64,000 nt of DNA from Irpex lacteus (lineage: Eukaryota > Basidiomycota > Agaricomycetes > Polyporales > Irpicaceae), in the NCBI GenBank assembly GCA_001986395.2, contig MQVO02000003.1, positions 1,922,001 through 1,986,000 on the forward strand, read 5' to 3'. Below are positions 51,741-64,000 of the stretch, piece after piece (position 1 is the first letter of the stretch; every line of letters begins with the position of its first letter). Under the pieces are notes generated by a model. It was not told the DNA's origin. It saw only the letters and a list, made by a program, of their open reading frames with translations, and ran no database searches. A program made the position numbers and the translations under genes.

Positions 51741-51749
51741 GTATATAAT
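51741..51749 (+). promoter_or_regulatory. TATA box of sesquiterpene synthase 1
   Basis: GTATATAAT lies about 80 bp upstream of the ATG at 51823. The strong match and short spacing suggest a regulated, TATA-driven promoter. Confidence 0.5.
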
Positions 51750-51822
51750 CTGCAACTCTCTACATCCAAGGCACCAATACATCCTCCCATACTCACAGCC
51801 ACACCTACTCTCATACTAAATC

Positions 51823-52925
51823 ATGGCCACGACTTTCACTCTACCGGACCTTCTCTCGATGTGCCCTTTAAAGGGGTCTACCAGTCCTCATCACGAGAGA
51901 GCTGCACGCGAGTCATCCGCCTGGGTCGACAGCTACAACTTCTTCGTCGATAGGAAGAGGATGGAATTCATTACAGGTTGCAACGAGCTGCTTGTCTCAC
52001 ACGCGTACCCTTACGCTGATTATGAGCAGTTCCGTACGGTCTGCGACTTCGTCAACCTTCTCTTTGTGGTCGACGAGATAAGTGATGAACAGACCGGAGA
52101 TGATGCGCGCAAAACTGGTCTGGTTTATCTCAATGCTCTACGTGACAAGGACTGGGACGACGGATCTAAGCTAGCGAAGATGACTAAGGAGTAAGTCCTG
52201 CAGCTATAATCTGGAATAAGATGTTGATCAATTTTGCGCAACCAGATTCAGGGAACGTCTCTTGAAGTATGCAGCGCCAGCATGCTTTGGACGTTTCGTT
52301 ACTCACAGCGCTGCCTACGTTGAGGCGGTTGCTGTCGAGGCGGAGCTTCGCGAACGCGACGAGGTTCTTGACGTTGCCCATTTCATGCCGCTTCGTCGAG
52401 AGAATAGTGCAATTCGGGTGTGCTTCGGCTTGTTCGAATTCGCGCTGGGAATAGACCTACCAGACGCCGTATTCCAGGATGAGACTTTCATGAAGTGCTA
52501 TTGGGCTGCCGCTGATATGGTGTGCTGGGCCAATGTTAGTAAAAAAATTTTATGACATCCCGCACACGTCAAACTGATCTGTAATACAGGATGTCTACTC
52601 ATACAACATGGAGCAATCCAGAGGCATCAGTGGTAACAACATCGTCACTGTGCTTATGCAAGAAAAGAACATCGACTTGCAGGCCGCATCGGATATTGTA
52701 GGCGAACGATTCCGTGAGCTCATGGATCAATTCACGGAAAACAAGAAGAAGCTCCCTTCATGGGGACTTTCCACTGACGTCTCAGTGGCCGCTTATGTGC
52801 AAGCAATGGAGCACTGGATCATCGGAAACCTCGAATGGAGCTTCGAGACCACCCGGTATTTTGGACCCCATTACCGTGACGTCAAGCGTACCCGTGTCGT
52901 CAATCTACGTCCCCGTATGTTTTAA
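51823..52925 (+). CDS. Sesquiterpene synthase 1 (class I terpene cyclase)
   Basis: Class I terpene synthase of the basidiomycete sesquiterpene type, which cyclises farnesyl diphosphate with Mg2+. Exons are 51823-52190, 52246-52534 and 52590-52925 (about 330 residues). It starts [20 protein letters not shown]; helix blocks include [20 protein letters not shown]. The first metal site is [13 protein letters not shown], a DExxDE form of DDxxD. The second is the NSE triad [10 protein letters not shown], split by the second intron. The RY pair near the end (TTRYFGPHY) is the conserved diphosphate sensor. The frame stops after LRPRMF, but the GTATGT there is a good donor; splicing to 52996 would instead end at TGA 53034-53036. 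The product cannot be predicted. It faces its paralogue tail to tail. Confidence 0.92.
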
Positions 52926-53704
52926 GAGCAGTGGAAGCTCTCCAAAGCGGTAAGTCCAGATCAGCGCCATTGGTGTCGACTCTGAGCTAACGCAGGATCA
53001 TTCAGGCATGATAGGCGCTACAACTATGCCCCATGACTATAGAATCTGGAGTGCTTTATCAGGAGTGAATAGGATCAGAAATGGGTGCCTGTCTTGGTTC
53101 GCTTTGCTTGTGTGTGCGTGGTTGGTTTCACCTTTATTGGCTTCGCCGACCCGAAATGGTCTGGATTCCTATTTTGATATGATAAATTGTTGGTTACCCG
53201 TATACGTATCTTACAGTGTTCTACTTGTTCGTTCACTTCGCCTAATAACCGTGGATTTGGAATGTTAATTGATGATCTATGCAATGTTACGGTTACTCTG
53301 CCCGGTTCACAGCGGAAAATATGTCAACGGGCCCAAAACAGATGGGTCGATTGCCAGTGATAGTACCGCGGGTCACGCACATCAATGAACCGATGTATCA
53401 TTAGTACCCATCCAACATTCCAGCTTCACGCTCTAAACAGCGGATAAACCAACACCTCATCTGATAATAAGGGCAGCCCTATCAAGCCAGGTCCAGAAAC
53501 AGTTAGCGGCCTTCTTTACATATCATTTGAGAAGGTCTTTCTGTCCATCAGATGATCTCATGACACTGTACGGCTTCCCAGTACCAGTAAAAGGGCGGTA
53601 CGTACACCCTTCTTGCGTTGGCCGGATACTAGTATACGTTCCAAAAATCAAGCGATTGAGCAAATTCGTATCCATATCACAGAGTAACTAGCCTCTACAG
53701 TGCT
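52926..53704. other. Convergent region between the terpene synthases
   Basis: Holds both 3' ends; the alternative last exon of synthase 1 (52996-53036) falls here. A plus-strand frame at 53008-53268 with a hydrophobic stretch has no independent support. No inverted repeat was recognised by eye. Confidence 0.4.
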
Positions 53705-55058
53705 TTAACTAGACATGTTCTGACTTACGACAAAACCTCCAGTCGATCCACAGAACAAGTAAGATTTATCTACAGACCCAGTCGCGTTGCTGTCGCGGTA
53801 ATGCTGTTCGGAGTTGAAAACATAATCCTGAAATTATTTGAGCACCTTAGGAAACTCAAAAAGAACCAGGATATGCACGTACAATTCTTGGGATGGAATA
53901 CCTTGGCGGGGGAGAGTTCGACCATCAGAGTTTCCCTGATTCTCTCGTGGTTTGCACCAAAGTAGCGCTGAGTTCCAAAACTCCACTCGAGGTTTCCAAC
54001 GACCCAATTTTCCATCGCCATGATGTATTGGCTATCGAGGAAACGTTAGACAACCGCAATTGCTTACACAAGAGGTGTCACATACGCGGTCACCTTGTCC
54101 AGCTCTTCACCGAAAGAAGGAAGTTCCTTCTTGCTGGCTTCGAATGTATCAAGTAGCTCCTTGAAGTGAACTCCGACGTAGTCAGAGGCTTCTTGCAGAG
54201 TCATGCTTTTCTCCCGCTGGAGGACTGTTAGGACGTTGTTGGTAAGGTGTCCCATGGCTTGTTCCATGTCATAGGAGTACACGTCCTACACACATGGAAG
54301 TGAGTGAATGGAACAGGAAGAAAGAGAGAAAATGCGTACGTTAGCCCAGGTGACCATATCGACGGCGGCCAAATGCATGCGCACGAATACCGGGTGCTCA
54401 AAGATCTCGTCTGGAAGATCGAGGTCCAGGAGGTAGCCGAATAGTCCAAAGCAGTAGCGGACGGCGCTGTTCTCACGGCGCAGCTTGTCGTAAGAAACTA
54501 GGTCAAGGACGACGTTCTTCTCGCGCAGTCCGGCCTCGACGGTGAAACCGTTAACGTAGTCCTCGGTGTGCTGCATGAATCGGCGCAAACTGGCCGTCCC
54601 ACAGTTGGGGAAGAAACGTGCCTTAAAGCTGTTGAGATGTTAGCTATGGGTGTATGTGAAGCGAAATAATGCAGGACGCACTCCTTTGTCATCTTACAAA
54701 GCACGGAGCCGTCGTCATATTTGTCATCCATCATCGTGTTTAGAACGATGAGGCCGGTGTCCACAGCGTCTTTGCCGCTTTGTTCGTCACTGATCTCGTC
54801 TATAGTAAACAAGAGGTTGACGAAGTCGCAGGCGGTGCGGAGCTGCTCAACACCTGCGTACGGGTAGGCCCATGCGCATAGGAGCTCACTGCCCCCCTGC
54901 TTGAAGAACTCTAGCTTTTTGCCAGTAAAGACGTTGTAGCTGAGCACCCAGGCAGAGGAAGCAGCCCGAGCTTCATCGTAGTGCGGGTTGAAGGATGCCT
55001 TCCAGTGACAGATGGAGTGAAGGTCGGGTAGACGGTAAGTGCGAGGAGTAGAAGACAT
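53705..55058 (-). CDS. Sesquiterpene synthase 2 (class I terpene cyclase)
   Basis: Paralogue of the neighbouring synthase on the opposite strand. It starts [20 protein letters not shown] and shares [40 protein letters not shown] and the first metal site [14 protein letters not shown]. Next come the [20 protein letters not shown] block and the NSE site [10 protein letters not shown], again interrupted by an intron at the same place (after Asn), then the sensor pair TQRYFGANH. The chain reads [12 protein letters not shown], then VELSPAK followed by a GTATTC donor. Splicing to [14 protein letters not shown] gives a tail ending at TAA 53705-53707; reading through the donor would end near 53770. 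The tail is therefore uncertain. All catalytic motifs are intact. Divergent from the lyase-kinase fusion gene, 1.5 kb away. Confidence 0.9.
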
Positions 55059-56576
55059 TGCGTGTGGTTGGAGTTGGAGGTGCTGTAGAATTGCGAGTAC
55101 AGGCTGATTCTGCTGGGGAACTCTTGCAATCCATCGCTGGTTTAAGTATGCATCCGTAGACCTTCGAAGAGTATAGAAAGGGCTCGTATAGCCATCTCTA
55201 CGGTGGGCAATGCATCACTCAGGATAATTTTTGTGTTACCGTTGCGTTTAGGCCGTTTTGGACATGATGGGCGGCCACAGAGCCGCACCATACACCTTCG
55301 GTGAGCAACACACCTAGAGAAACAGTATACGTCAATCTTGTGCACAAATACACGTAGGGTGTGACCTGTGTCAAGGCGCGCCCCACGCGCTTCGTATAGC
55401 CCCGGGCTTGAAAGACGGCATCGGAGCTGTATTGCACATGCTCCAGATCATATCCGGATCGTTTTATGAGAAAAAAGAGGATCCTCAGAGTGCATGAAAG
55501 TGATATGCCCTTGTATTTTCGGTTACTTGAATAGTAGCTTGGGCCGTCAACTTGTCTATGGGGACACACACCTCGATCTGCGTGTCCGGTAGATGTTATT
55601 CGTAGAATGTTGTGATGTAGTAAACGATGCGAAGTTGCCGTAGGGACACTGCCCTCGAAACAGATGGTTTCTAAACTGTCAAACCAAAGCGGCGGGATTG
55701 GTGAAACTATCACCGTAATTTCTCTAGTACAGAGCAACGTCAGATTTGACTGAAGTTTAGGATAAGAATGCACTTACGAAAATACCTCTCATTGCTCAGC
55801 GAGGAACGCTGGTGCCTTCCGTAGCATAAAGCCAGCGGACAACCCCAAGCGATCCAGGCAAATCCAGCGGTCCGCATAAGTATAACGGATATGAAGGCCT
55901 AAGTTAGCTCTCTATACCAGATGATACAGTACGCTGGCGGTAACAGGGCACAGCTTTCAAGTTGGCACAGGCCCTTGACGGTCCGTTACGAGTAAGCTCC
56001 ACCAGTCTCAAAAAAAGAACTTGTTTTGTTTTGTACGTAGCAGACAGACGCAGTGCCTGAGAGAACAAGTATAGTCGATTTTGGTGGTGGAGTCAGTAAG
56101 AGTTTGAAGAGAATGAGCCGGAAAACTGTGGCTTACAATGATGAGTCGGTCTGAGCAGTTGTCCCGAAACGTCGGTGGCAAACTGCCGACGCGCTGATCA
56201 ACGCGCCTGACAATTATCGTGTCTCTTGTCCTTCGACTTGAATTTGGGATAGATTCTTGCTTTATTTGGTCGGAAAAATCAGGAATGCGGGTAGTACCTC
56301 CAGGAGGTATGCTCTAAATATTGATTGGTCACACTACCAGACTGTGCATGGCGTGCTCACCCGACGGACAATGGGCGCTAACGGCATGGTGCGATCATTG
56401 CAATACCAGGAGGAGGTTATGCCGGGCGCCACCTGCGAGAATGGCTCGACTTTCTTGACTCGTTACCACCACCCTAAGCGACACGGTGTACAAAAGGTGG
56501 AACGAGCTTACTTGTGTATTCTAACTCCCTTCAGAGATCCTACAACCTCGATAACAGACAGACAGGCGTCGCAGGG
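55059..56576. other. Divergent intergenic region of the terpene locus
   Basis: About 1.5 kb between terpene synthase 2 (-) and the fusion gene (+). A minus-strand frame of 184 codons at 55219-55773 is open but has no recognised domain; a hydrophobic stretch near its end (YTVSLGVLLTEGVWCGSV) may be chance. The fusion-gene promoter must lie towards 56.5 kb. Confidence 0.35.
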
Positions 56577-59500
56577 ATGGGCTCCAACGAGAAAGCCGAC
56601 TTTGAGTCCCAGTACAACCTCCCCACTCCGGGGCCAGATTCCCCCTCGTTTTCTCGCAAGCCCTATAGATTCTCGACGCTATGTGCGACGGTAGAGAACC
56701 CCAACCCGTCACACAAGGATCAGCATGGCAGTTCCAGCGTGCCCATCTATCAGACGGCGACGTTCAAGGGCGTAGGTGGAGAGTATGATTACACTAGGAG
56801 CGGGAATCCTACTAGGACACATCTCGGTATGTAACCCGACTTTAAGCGGGTCAAATTATGATATCATTAACACTTAATTCTCAGAACACCATATTGCTAA
56901 GATCTCATCCGCCCAACACGCTTTCGCCGTATCCTCTGGAATGGCGGCGCTAGACGTTATCACCAGGCTATTGAAGCCAGGAACTGAGGTCATCGCTGGG
57001 GACGACATCTATGGCGGCACTCACCGTCTCCTCACCTACCTTCGCACTCATATGGGAGTTACTGTTCACCACGTCGATACTACCAATCCCTCCACTATCA
57101 CCGCCGTGTTAAACCCTGGCAAAACAGCGATGGTTCTTCTTGAAACTCCCACCAATCCATTGCTCAAGATCGTGGACATCGCAGGTATAAGCTCTTCAGT
57201 AAAGGAGAAGTGCCCGGATGCCATCATTGTGGTCGACAACACAATGATGAGCCCTTACCTGCAAAGGCCCCTGGAACATGGAGCGGATATCGTGTACGAT
57301 AGTGCCACCAAGTATCTCAGTGGTCATCACGACTTGATGGCGGGCGTGATTACCTGCAACCGGGATGACATAGCTCAAGTTAGTCCTAGTTGCTTGTTTT
57401 ACCGTTGTCTTAATGACGCTTTCTTCTACAGAAAATGGCGTTTACAATCAACTCAGTGGGAAATGCACTCACGCCATTCGATTCATTCCTCCTGCTGCGT
57501 GGGACAAAGACGTTAGCTATCAGGATGGACCGGCAGCAGTCTACTTCGCTACTTGTTGCTCAAATGCTCCAGAAGCTCGGTTTCGTTGTGCATTATCCCG
57601 GTCTCCCAGACCATCCCGGAAGGGAAATCCATGAGCGTATTGCTGATGGTAAGTCCATCTTCCTCCTCTCGGATCTCTTTCGTAATCTGAACTCTAATCC
57701 GTGGCTCAGGTCCTGGCGCTGTTTTATCGTTTGAGACTGGGGACAAAGAACTCAGTGAGCGTATTGTCGGGGCTACGCGCCTCTGGGGCATCAGTGTGAG
57801 CTTTGGCTGCGTGAACAGTTTGATCAGTATGCCTTGCGTTATGTCGTGAGTATGCGTTCCTCCCTCCTTAAGATTGCATGCTGATCGGTATCTTAGACAT
57901 GCATCCATCGACCCTGCTACCCGCGCTCAACGGGGTCTGCCGGAGGATCTCATCCGACTTTGTGTTGGTATCGAGGACCCTGCCGACCTGTTGGACGACC
58001 TCAGACATGCACTGTTAGATGCCAATGCTATTACGTTGGCTGCCAACGACTTTGTGCGCATTCCCACTGTGGTCAACAAGGCTGCCGAGAAGCTTGCCCT
58101 GGGCGAGCCCCGCATCGAGAGAAAGCGTCCGGAGGCCGAATATGAGTGGTTTGTCAGTGCTCCTGGCAAGGTTATCCTTTTCGGAGAGCATGCGGTTGTT
58201 CACGGCGTGGTAAGTTGGGAAACAATTGTCAAGCTCTAGGGCATTAGCGCTAACAGCTTTTAGACTGCCCTTGCTGCGTCCGTCGACCTTCGTTGCTACG
58301 GTCTGACAACACCCCGCTCGGATGGCAAAATATCGGCCCCATTTTACCAACATAAGTGATTATTATCAAGAATGGGATGTAGACTCGCTTCCTTGGGATG
58401 CTGTCACTACTGTTTTGCCTGGAGACGTGCATCCCGAGGCTCTTGATCAAAAATTGCTGGATGCTATCAATGAAAGGGTTCTGCCACCGGCTGACAAGAT
58501 GCCACCGAAATCGCATCCTGCTGCACTCGCGTTCCTGTACCTTTACATGGGGCTATCACATGGCAAACGCAGGTAAGGTTCGAATTAGTGGGCACCGCAG
58601 TGCTTGTTTCTGACCGGAACTGTGCCAGACCTACTTTCAACTTTTCTGTTCGCTCTACACTTCCAGTAGGTGCTGGACTGGGCTCCTCGGCTGCCTTCTC
58701 CGCGTGCATCGCGACAACCGTCCTTCTCCTATACAAGCGCATCACAGCACCTCCACTCCCCGCGCCTTCTCGACCGCCGACTGCAAATGACCCGGGTCAC
58801 TTGCACATCTCGCACGATGGTCGACGTGCAATCCCCCCAGGAACGGCGGAGGAGATTAACCGCTGGGCTTATGTGGCGGAGAAGGTTCTGCACGGCAACC
58901 CAAGCGGAGTCGACAATTCCATTGTGGTGTTTGGTGGTGCGCTCTCTTACACCAAGCCAGGCTTTGGAAGGAAGAGTGGCATGGACAAGGTTCATGGGTG
59001 CGTATCATTGTATCCCACGAGATCGTCGCTCGGTGTACTAACATGAATACCGTTAGCTTCAAGTCTTTGAGGTTCTTGTTGGTAGACTCTAAGGTTGGGC
59101 GCAACACGAAACAGCTGGTAGCTGGCGTTGCGCAGAAGAAGATGGAGGTAATCGCCGTTGGTTTTAATTTACCACGATCATCCGGTTGACTGTGGTCTCT
59201 TTCTAGGAACCCGAGGCTGTCACTAAGATGTTCGACGCTATTCAGAGCATCAGCGATGAGGCCAGGCGTGCACTTGATGACCCGGAGATACCTCGAGAGC
59301 AGCTGTTGAAGGCACTCTCCGTAAGTCATTTCCTCGGATCGCTCCATATTCTAGGACGTCATACTGATGATATCTATGGTATAGGCATACATCACGGAGA
59401 ACCACGAGTACCTCGTGCGTTTGGGAGTCTCGCACGAGACACTTGAAACCATCCGTGCTAAATGCGCAGCCTATAACCTGAGCACGAAGCTCACAGGCGC

Positions 59501-59883
59501 AGGCGGAGGAGGTTGTGCAGTCACGCTCGTCCCTGATGGTATGTCTCTTACCCAAAGTGCCCAGTTTCCCCGCCTCATTCGCGTCTTTCCCAGATTTCTC
59601 GGATGACCAGCTGAAGTCGCTCATCGATGACCTCTCCACTGCGAACTTTGACCCTTACATAACCTCCGTTGGTGGCTCTGGTTTGGGCATACTTTCGCCA
59701 TATGGCCGCAAGCCTCTCGAGACCGCTGCGCCTGTTGACGGTCCGATCACTCCTCCCGATACTCCCTCGGATCAGATAGACGGCGGACTCTCGCCTAAGA
59801 CATTGCGCGAGCATTTCGTCACGATCAAGACTGAGGAGCTGAACCAGTGGGCTGATGCCAGGGGCAGGTGGCTGTTCGTGTAA
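56577..59883 (+). CDS. Cystathionine beta-lyase / mevalonate kinase fusion
   Basis: One exon chain encodes two enzymes. The first (from MGSNEKADFESQYNLPTPGP) is a Cys/Met-metabolism PLP lyase of the cystathionine beta-lyase type: YDYTRSGNPTRTHLE, AVSSGMAALDVITRLLKPG, IVVDNTMMSPYLQRPLEHGA, the PLP lysine in YDSATKYLSGHHDLMAG, and the family end PEDLIRLCVGIEDPADLLDD. Without stop or ATG, a linker of about 40 residues leads into a mevalonate kinase: FVSAPGKVILFGEHAVVHG, TALAASVDLRCYGLTTPRSD, the ATP loop LPVGAGLGSSAAFSA, KLTGAGGGGCAVTLVPD, ending WADARGRWLFV (TAA 59881-59883). The junction lies inside the exon from about 57898 to 58212. An apparent 1-nt shift at 58327-58340 disrupts the kinase frame as read. 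The lyase makes homocysteine; the kinase phosphorylates mevalonate on the way to farnesyl diphosphate. Confidence 0.85.
58327..58340 (+). other. Apparent +1 frameshift in the kinase half
   Basis: The exon that begins at 58264 is in frame to SDGKISA and then stops at TGA 58354-58356. The next kinase block (HFTNISDYYQEWDVDSLPWD) lies in the +1 frame directly afterwards. No GT-AG intron can bridge them: the only acceptor-like AG at 58353 fits no donor phase. Removing one base from the C4 run (58337-58340) or the A4 run (58327-58330) restores continuity. This is either a base-call or assembly error or a true lesion. Confidence 0.75.
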
Positions 59884-60443
59884 TCTCTTCGCGCTTGTGT
59901 ACGTATGCTATCCGTGAAGCCCTGGATATGTCCATGTAAAATTGTTGTTATGTGCTGTACGATCTAAAGAGAAATGTCAAGAATGCTGATACATGCTCAT
60001 TGGAATGTCGATTCGAATGTTAAGTTGTTGGTGTCCACCTACTGACTTTGATTGTTCAACTTCAGAAGTATCTCTTGTTCTGGAGACTAGTTTTGGGTCT
60101 GTGCGATGACCACTTATGACTGTCTGTAGTATCAATGGCCAACACACCCATTTGTCGGTGAAACAGTTTTGCTACCTATGACGCATGTTTCACCGGTCAG
60201 CAATCTCAATCGTGTTGTACATGCTGTACAAATTGCAAAATCAAGGAGATTGGCTGACGAGTGATTTGGATCAAGTAGATACTCGTGGCAGAGAAACTCT
60301 TTTTGACTGTAAGGTGGCCGGAGAAATGGAGCTTGAGAATCGTGAACTGCGGAGCACCTACAAACTAGTACACTTGCTCTTTTTGGGACCGGATCACAAA
60401 CAGTCACCGGCCTGTGACCGTGACGCCACATCCCCTTGAGCGG
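59884..60443. other. Intergenic region
   Basis: About 560 bp holding the 3' UTR of the fusion gene and the promoter of the HIT zinc finger gene. An open frame at 60185-60439 has no recognised domain and ends just before the next start; I treat it as non-coding. Confidence 0.4.
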
Positions 60444-61148
60444 ATGCCACCACGAAGACAACGTACGTGCATTACACCTGCGCTCAATAAATCAGAAGAA
60501 GCTGACCATGGTATTATTAGGTAGCCGTGCGTAAGACCCAGAATGCAAATTCAGGGCAATTCGATAAAGAAGTGGTTGCTAAGCGCACCAAGAGGCACTT
60601 AGACGAACTTGAAGTGCGTTTACGCATGGTGTACTCTTGAGTCTCCGTACATTATCTCACGTACCGTGTTAATGTAGCGTTCTAATTACTCGGAACCCTC
60701 AACGCTACTCGGCCCTGCTGACGATGATGACGAAGAGACCGGAGGTGGACGAGCGACGAAAGGCCGTGCTCGTCAGCCGATCTCAGACAAGCGAGCGGCT
60801 GAACAAGGTCGAAAGAAGAAATCGTCGATGAATATACGAACGGCTGTGTTGTACAAGAAGAATCTTGCTCTCCTCATTGATGAGTCGGTAAGCCTCTGTG
60901 TCTCTCCTACCCATGTGCATGCGTTCACGTCCGATGTTCATCGCTCGCAGGGCATAGCCGCTTACCCATCCACCGTGCCCACTTACTTGACTGCTTCTGC
61001 GCCGCCACCACGAGAGCCACCCCGGATGATCTGCACTGTGTGCGGGTACTGGGGCAAATACCGGTGTAAAAAGTGTGGCTTGGCGTACTGCGACAAGAAT
61101 TGTGAGGATGTGCATGATGAGACGAGATGCGAGCGTAGAGTCGTCTAG
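60444..61148 (+). CDS. HIT zinc finger protein, ZNHIT1/VPS71-like
   Basis: Probable subunit of the SWR1/SRCAP complex, which exchanges H2A for H2A.Z. Exon 1 encodes MPPRRQ, then PVRKTQNANSGQFDKEVVAK and RTKRHLDELE, RSNYSEPSTLLGPADDDDEE, a basic region (SDKRAAEQGRKKKSSMNIRT) and VLYKKNLALLIDES. The last exon gives GIAAYPSTVPTYLTASAPPP and the HIT zinc finger: MICTVCGYWGKYRCKKCGLA, YCDKNCEDVHDETRCERRVV, stop at 61146-61148. The CxxCG, YRCxxCG, YCxxxC and HxxTRC spacing is that of ZNHIT1/Vps71, and the finger sits at the C-terminus as expected. Four exons join in frame. Length about 170 residues. Confidence 0.85.
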
Positions 61149-61627
61149 TGCACCATAGTGCTATACCATCCTGCATGCGAACCGCATACCTGTTTATCCT
61201 GATTACTGTTATGGTCCTTGGGAATTCGCGCCTTCTGATTGGTCGAACTTGAGCTTGTGGCCGGCGAGCGCCTGTGCACACAAAACCCCCATCATGCATT
61301 ACTCAGCAACTGTAGTCGTAGTATATTCTGCGTCCTAGGAGTACATGTTCGATGCTCAAAATCCACAAGATTGGCTGAATCTAACGAACACAAGAATACT
61401 TCGAACTTCGAGATGACTCGAAGCAACAAATCGTGACGCCATGTATACCATAAAAGGCAATGCGCGTGACTTGATTACTTTAAGCAGGGTTCTTCAATTC
61501 TGACTCCATTCATTTTTGCCTGCCTACAAAGTTGCGGCTGCACCTCTTCTTTCTTACCTTCATCTCCTCCTGCTCTTCCCGTTCGTGACTCCCCTCCCTT
61601 CTCAAAAACTACCCAGTCTCTATCAAA
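61149..61627. promoter_or_regulatory. Promoter region of homocitrate synthase
   Basis: About 480 bp between the HIT gene and the homocitrate synthase ATG. A TATA-like ACCATAAAAGG at 61448-61458 lies about 175 bp upstream of the ATG, followed by a pyrimidine-rich tract (61555-61625) typical of strongly expressed fungal genes. Confidence 0.4.
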
Positions 61628-63504
<1,877 letters not shown>

Positions 63505-64000
63505 GGCACAAAATTCTTGCGCTATCGCAGGACTTTCCTATCCTTTCATCCTCCCTTCACTCCTTCCACCCAAAAGTGCTGTGCTTTCTTTGAACCTGCT
63601 TTGTACCACCATCGACATAACGTCCTGCTTTGTGTAATTGTAGAGTCCCTTCAAAAGGCGTCAACAGCGCGACGCCAGGCTGGAAATACATTCCTTGTAC
63701 CAATATCATTTGAATGACGCGTGTCGAAAGTATCGCCTAGTCAGACGAGACAGCCACAAAATGTCGTACCTCAAGATCGCCATCTGACGTGTAGAGCGAT
63801 GTAGATAACCTGAGGCCCCGCCGTTAGTTAGTGTAGGCTCAAGGACAAAAGCAGGATATAATACACTGGCAATAATAATAAGTACTGTTCATGGCTTTAG
63901 GATTCATATGGCAGAATAAATGGTGGTAGTAGTCCGTTGTGAATGATAAAACTCCACATCGTCCTCAAGCTCGCTAAACGTCGACATAGCATTGCCAACC
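63505..64000. other. Downstream region to window end
   Basis: Pyrimidine-rich 3' UTR of homocitrate synthase, then about 300 bp with no recognised coding exon. It may contain the start of the next gene's 3' end, but nothing can be supported. Confidence 0.35.

Noticed and set aside
55219..55773. Minus-strand frame of 184 codons beside the terpene synthase
   Set aside because: No recognisable domain, odd composition and no splice sites at its ends; kept only as a note.
58322..58576. ATG at 58322 as an independent start for the mevalonate kinase
   Set aside because: It would omit the essential N-terminal motif KVILFGEHAVV and the following TALAASVD block, which are present upstream in the exon shared with the lyase. 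It is better explained as the far side of the frameshift.

Overview
This window is nuclear DNA from a filamentous basidiomycete, most likely a mushroom-forming Agaricomycete. Nearly every gene is broken by several short (about 50-75 nt) GT-AG introns, genes are closely packed on both strands, and intergenic regions are short. The gene content fits: two Agaricomycete-type sesquiterpene synthases, a secreted A1 aspartic protease with an alanine/glycine-rich pro-region, a single-chain fungal urease, a LAMMER kinase and alpha-aminoadipate lysine biosynthesis (homocitrate synthase). No rRNA, tRNA, CRISPR array, intact transposon or viral gene was recognised.

Layout. 0-5 kb: 3' tail of an unknown gene, an SPT2-type chromatin protein (-), and an MFS transporter (-). 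5.7-9.1 kb: a small hypothetical gene, then a proline-rich gene carrying a tandemly duplicated exon. 9.4-12.6 kb: urease (-). 14-20 kb: a hypothetical basic protein and a cytosolic-phospholipase-A2-like protein with an N-terminal membrane segment. 20.5-26.6 kb: a thioredoxin-like protein whose CXXC site is encoded largely on a 10-nt microexon (-), a DUF1295 membrane oxidoreductase-like protein (-), and a GFA-domain protein (+). 27.7-35 kb: a KAT6-like MYST acetyltransferase with a double PHD finger (-), divergent from a LAMMER kinase (+). 35-48.7 kb: a cysteine-rich unknown, an aspartic protease (-), an enoyl-CoA hydratase/isomerase with a peroxisomal tail (-), a complex I NDUFB10-like subunit (+), TRAP-alpha (-), an O-fucosyltransferase-like protein (-), SWD2 (-) and RPB5 (+) sharing a 147-bp promoter. 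48.7-51.8 kb is gene-poor. 51.8-59.9 kb: two convergent sesquiterpene synthases, then a gene whose exons run from a complete cystathionine beta-lyase directly into a mevalonate kinase. 60.4-63.5 kb: a ZNHIT1/VPS71-type HIT zinc finger protein and homocitrate synthase.

The most unusual feature is the 56.6-59.9 kb gene. A PLP-dependent sulfur-amino-acid lyase and a GHMP-family mevalonate kinase share one exon with no stop and no ATG between them. It lies 1.5 kb from one terpene synthase and about 3.7 kb from the other, so an isoprenoid-precursor kinase sits next to enzymes that use isoprenoid precursors. The kinase half contains an apparent 1-nt frameshift near a C4 run, which must be explained (sequence error or lesion) before activity is assumed. 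Several chromatin or transcription genes (SPT2, MYST, SWD2, RPB5, ZNHIT1) also occur here; I see no evidence that this is more than chance. All exon junctions were read by eye from splice consensus and protein continuity, so individual boundaries, especially first exons, may be off.
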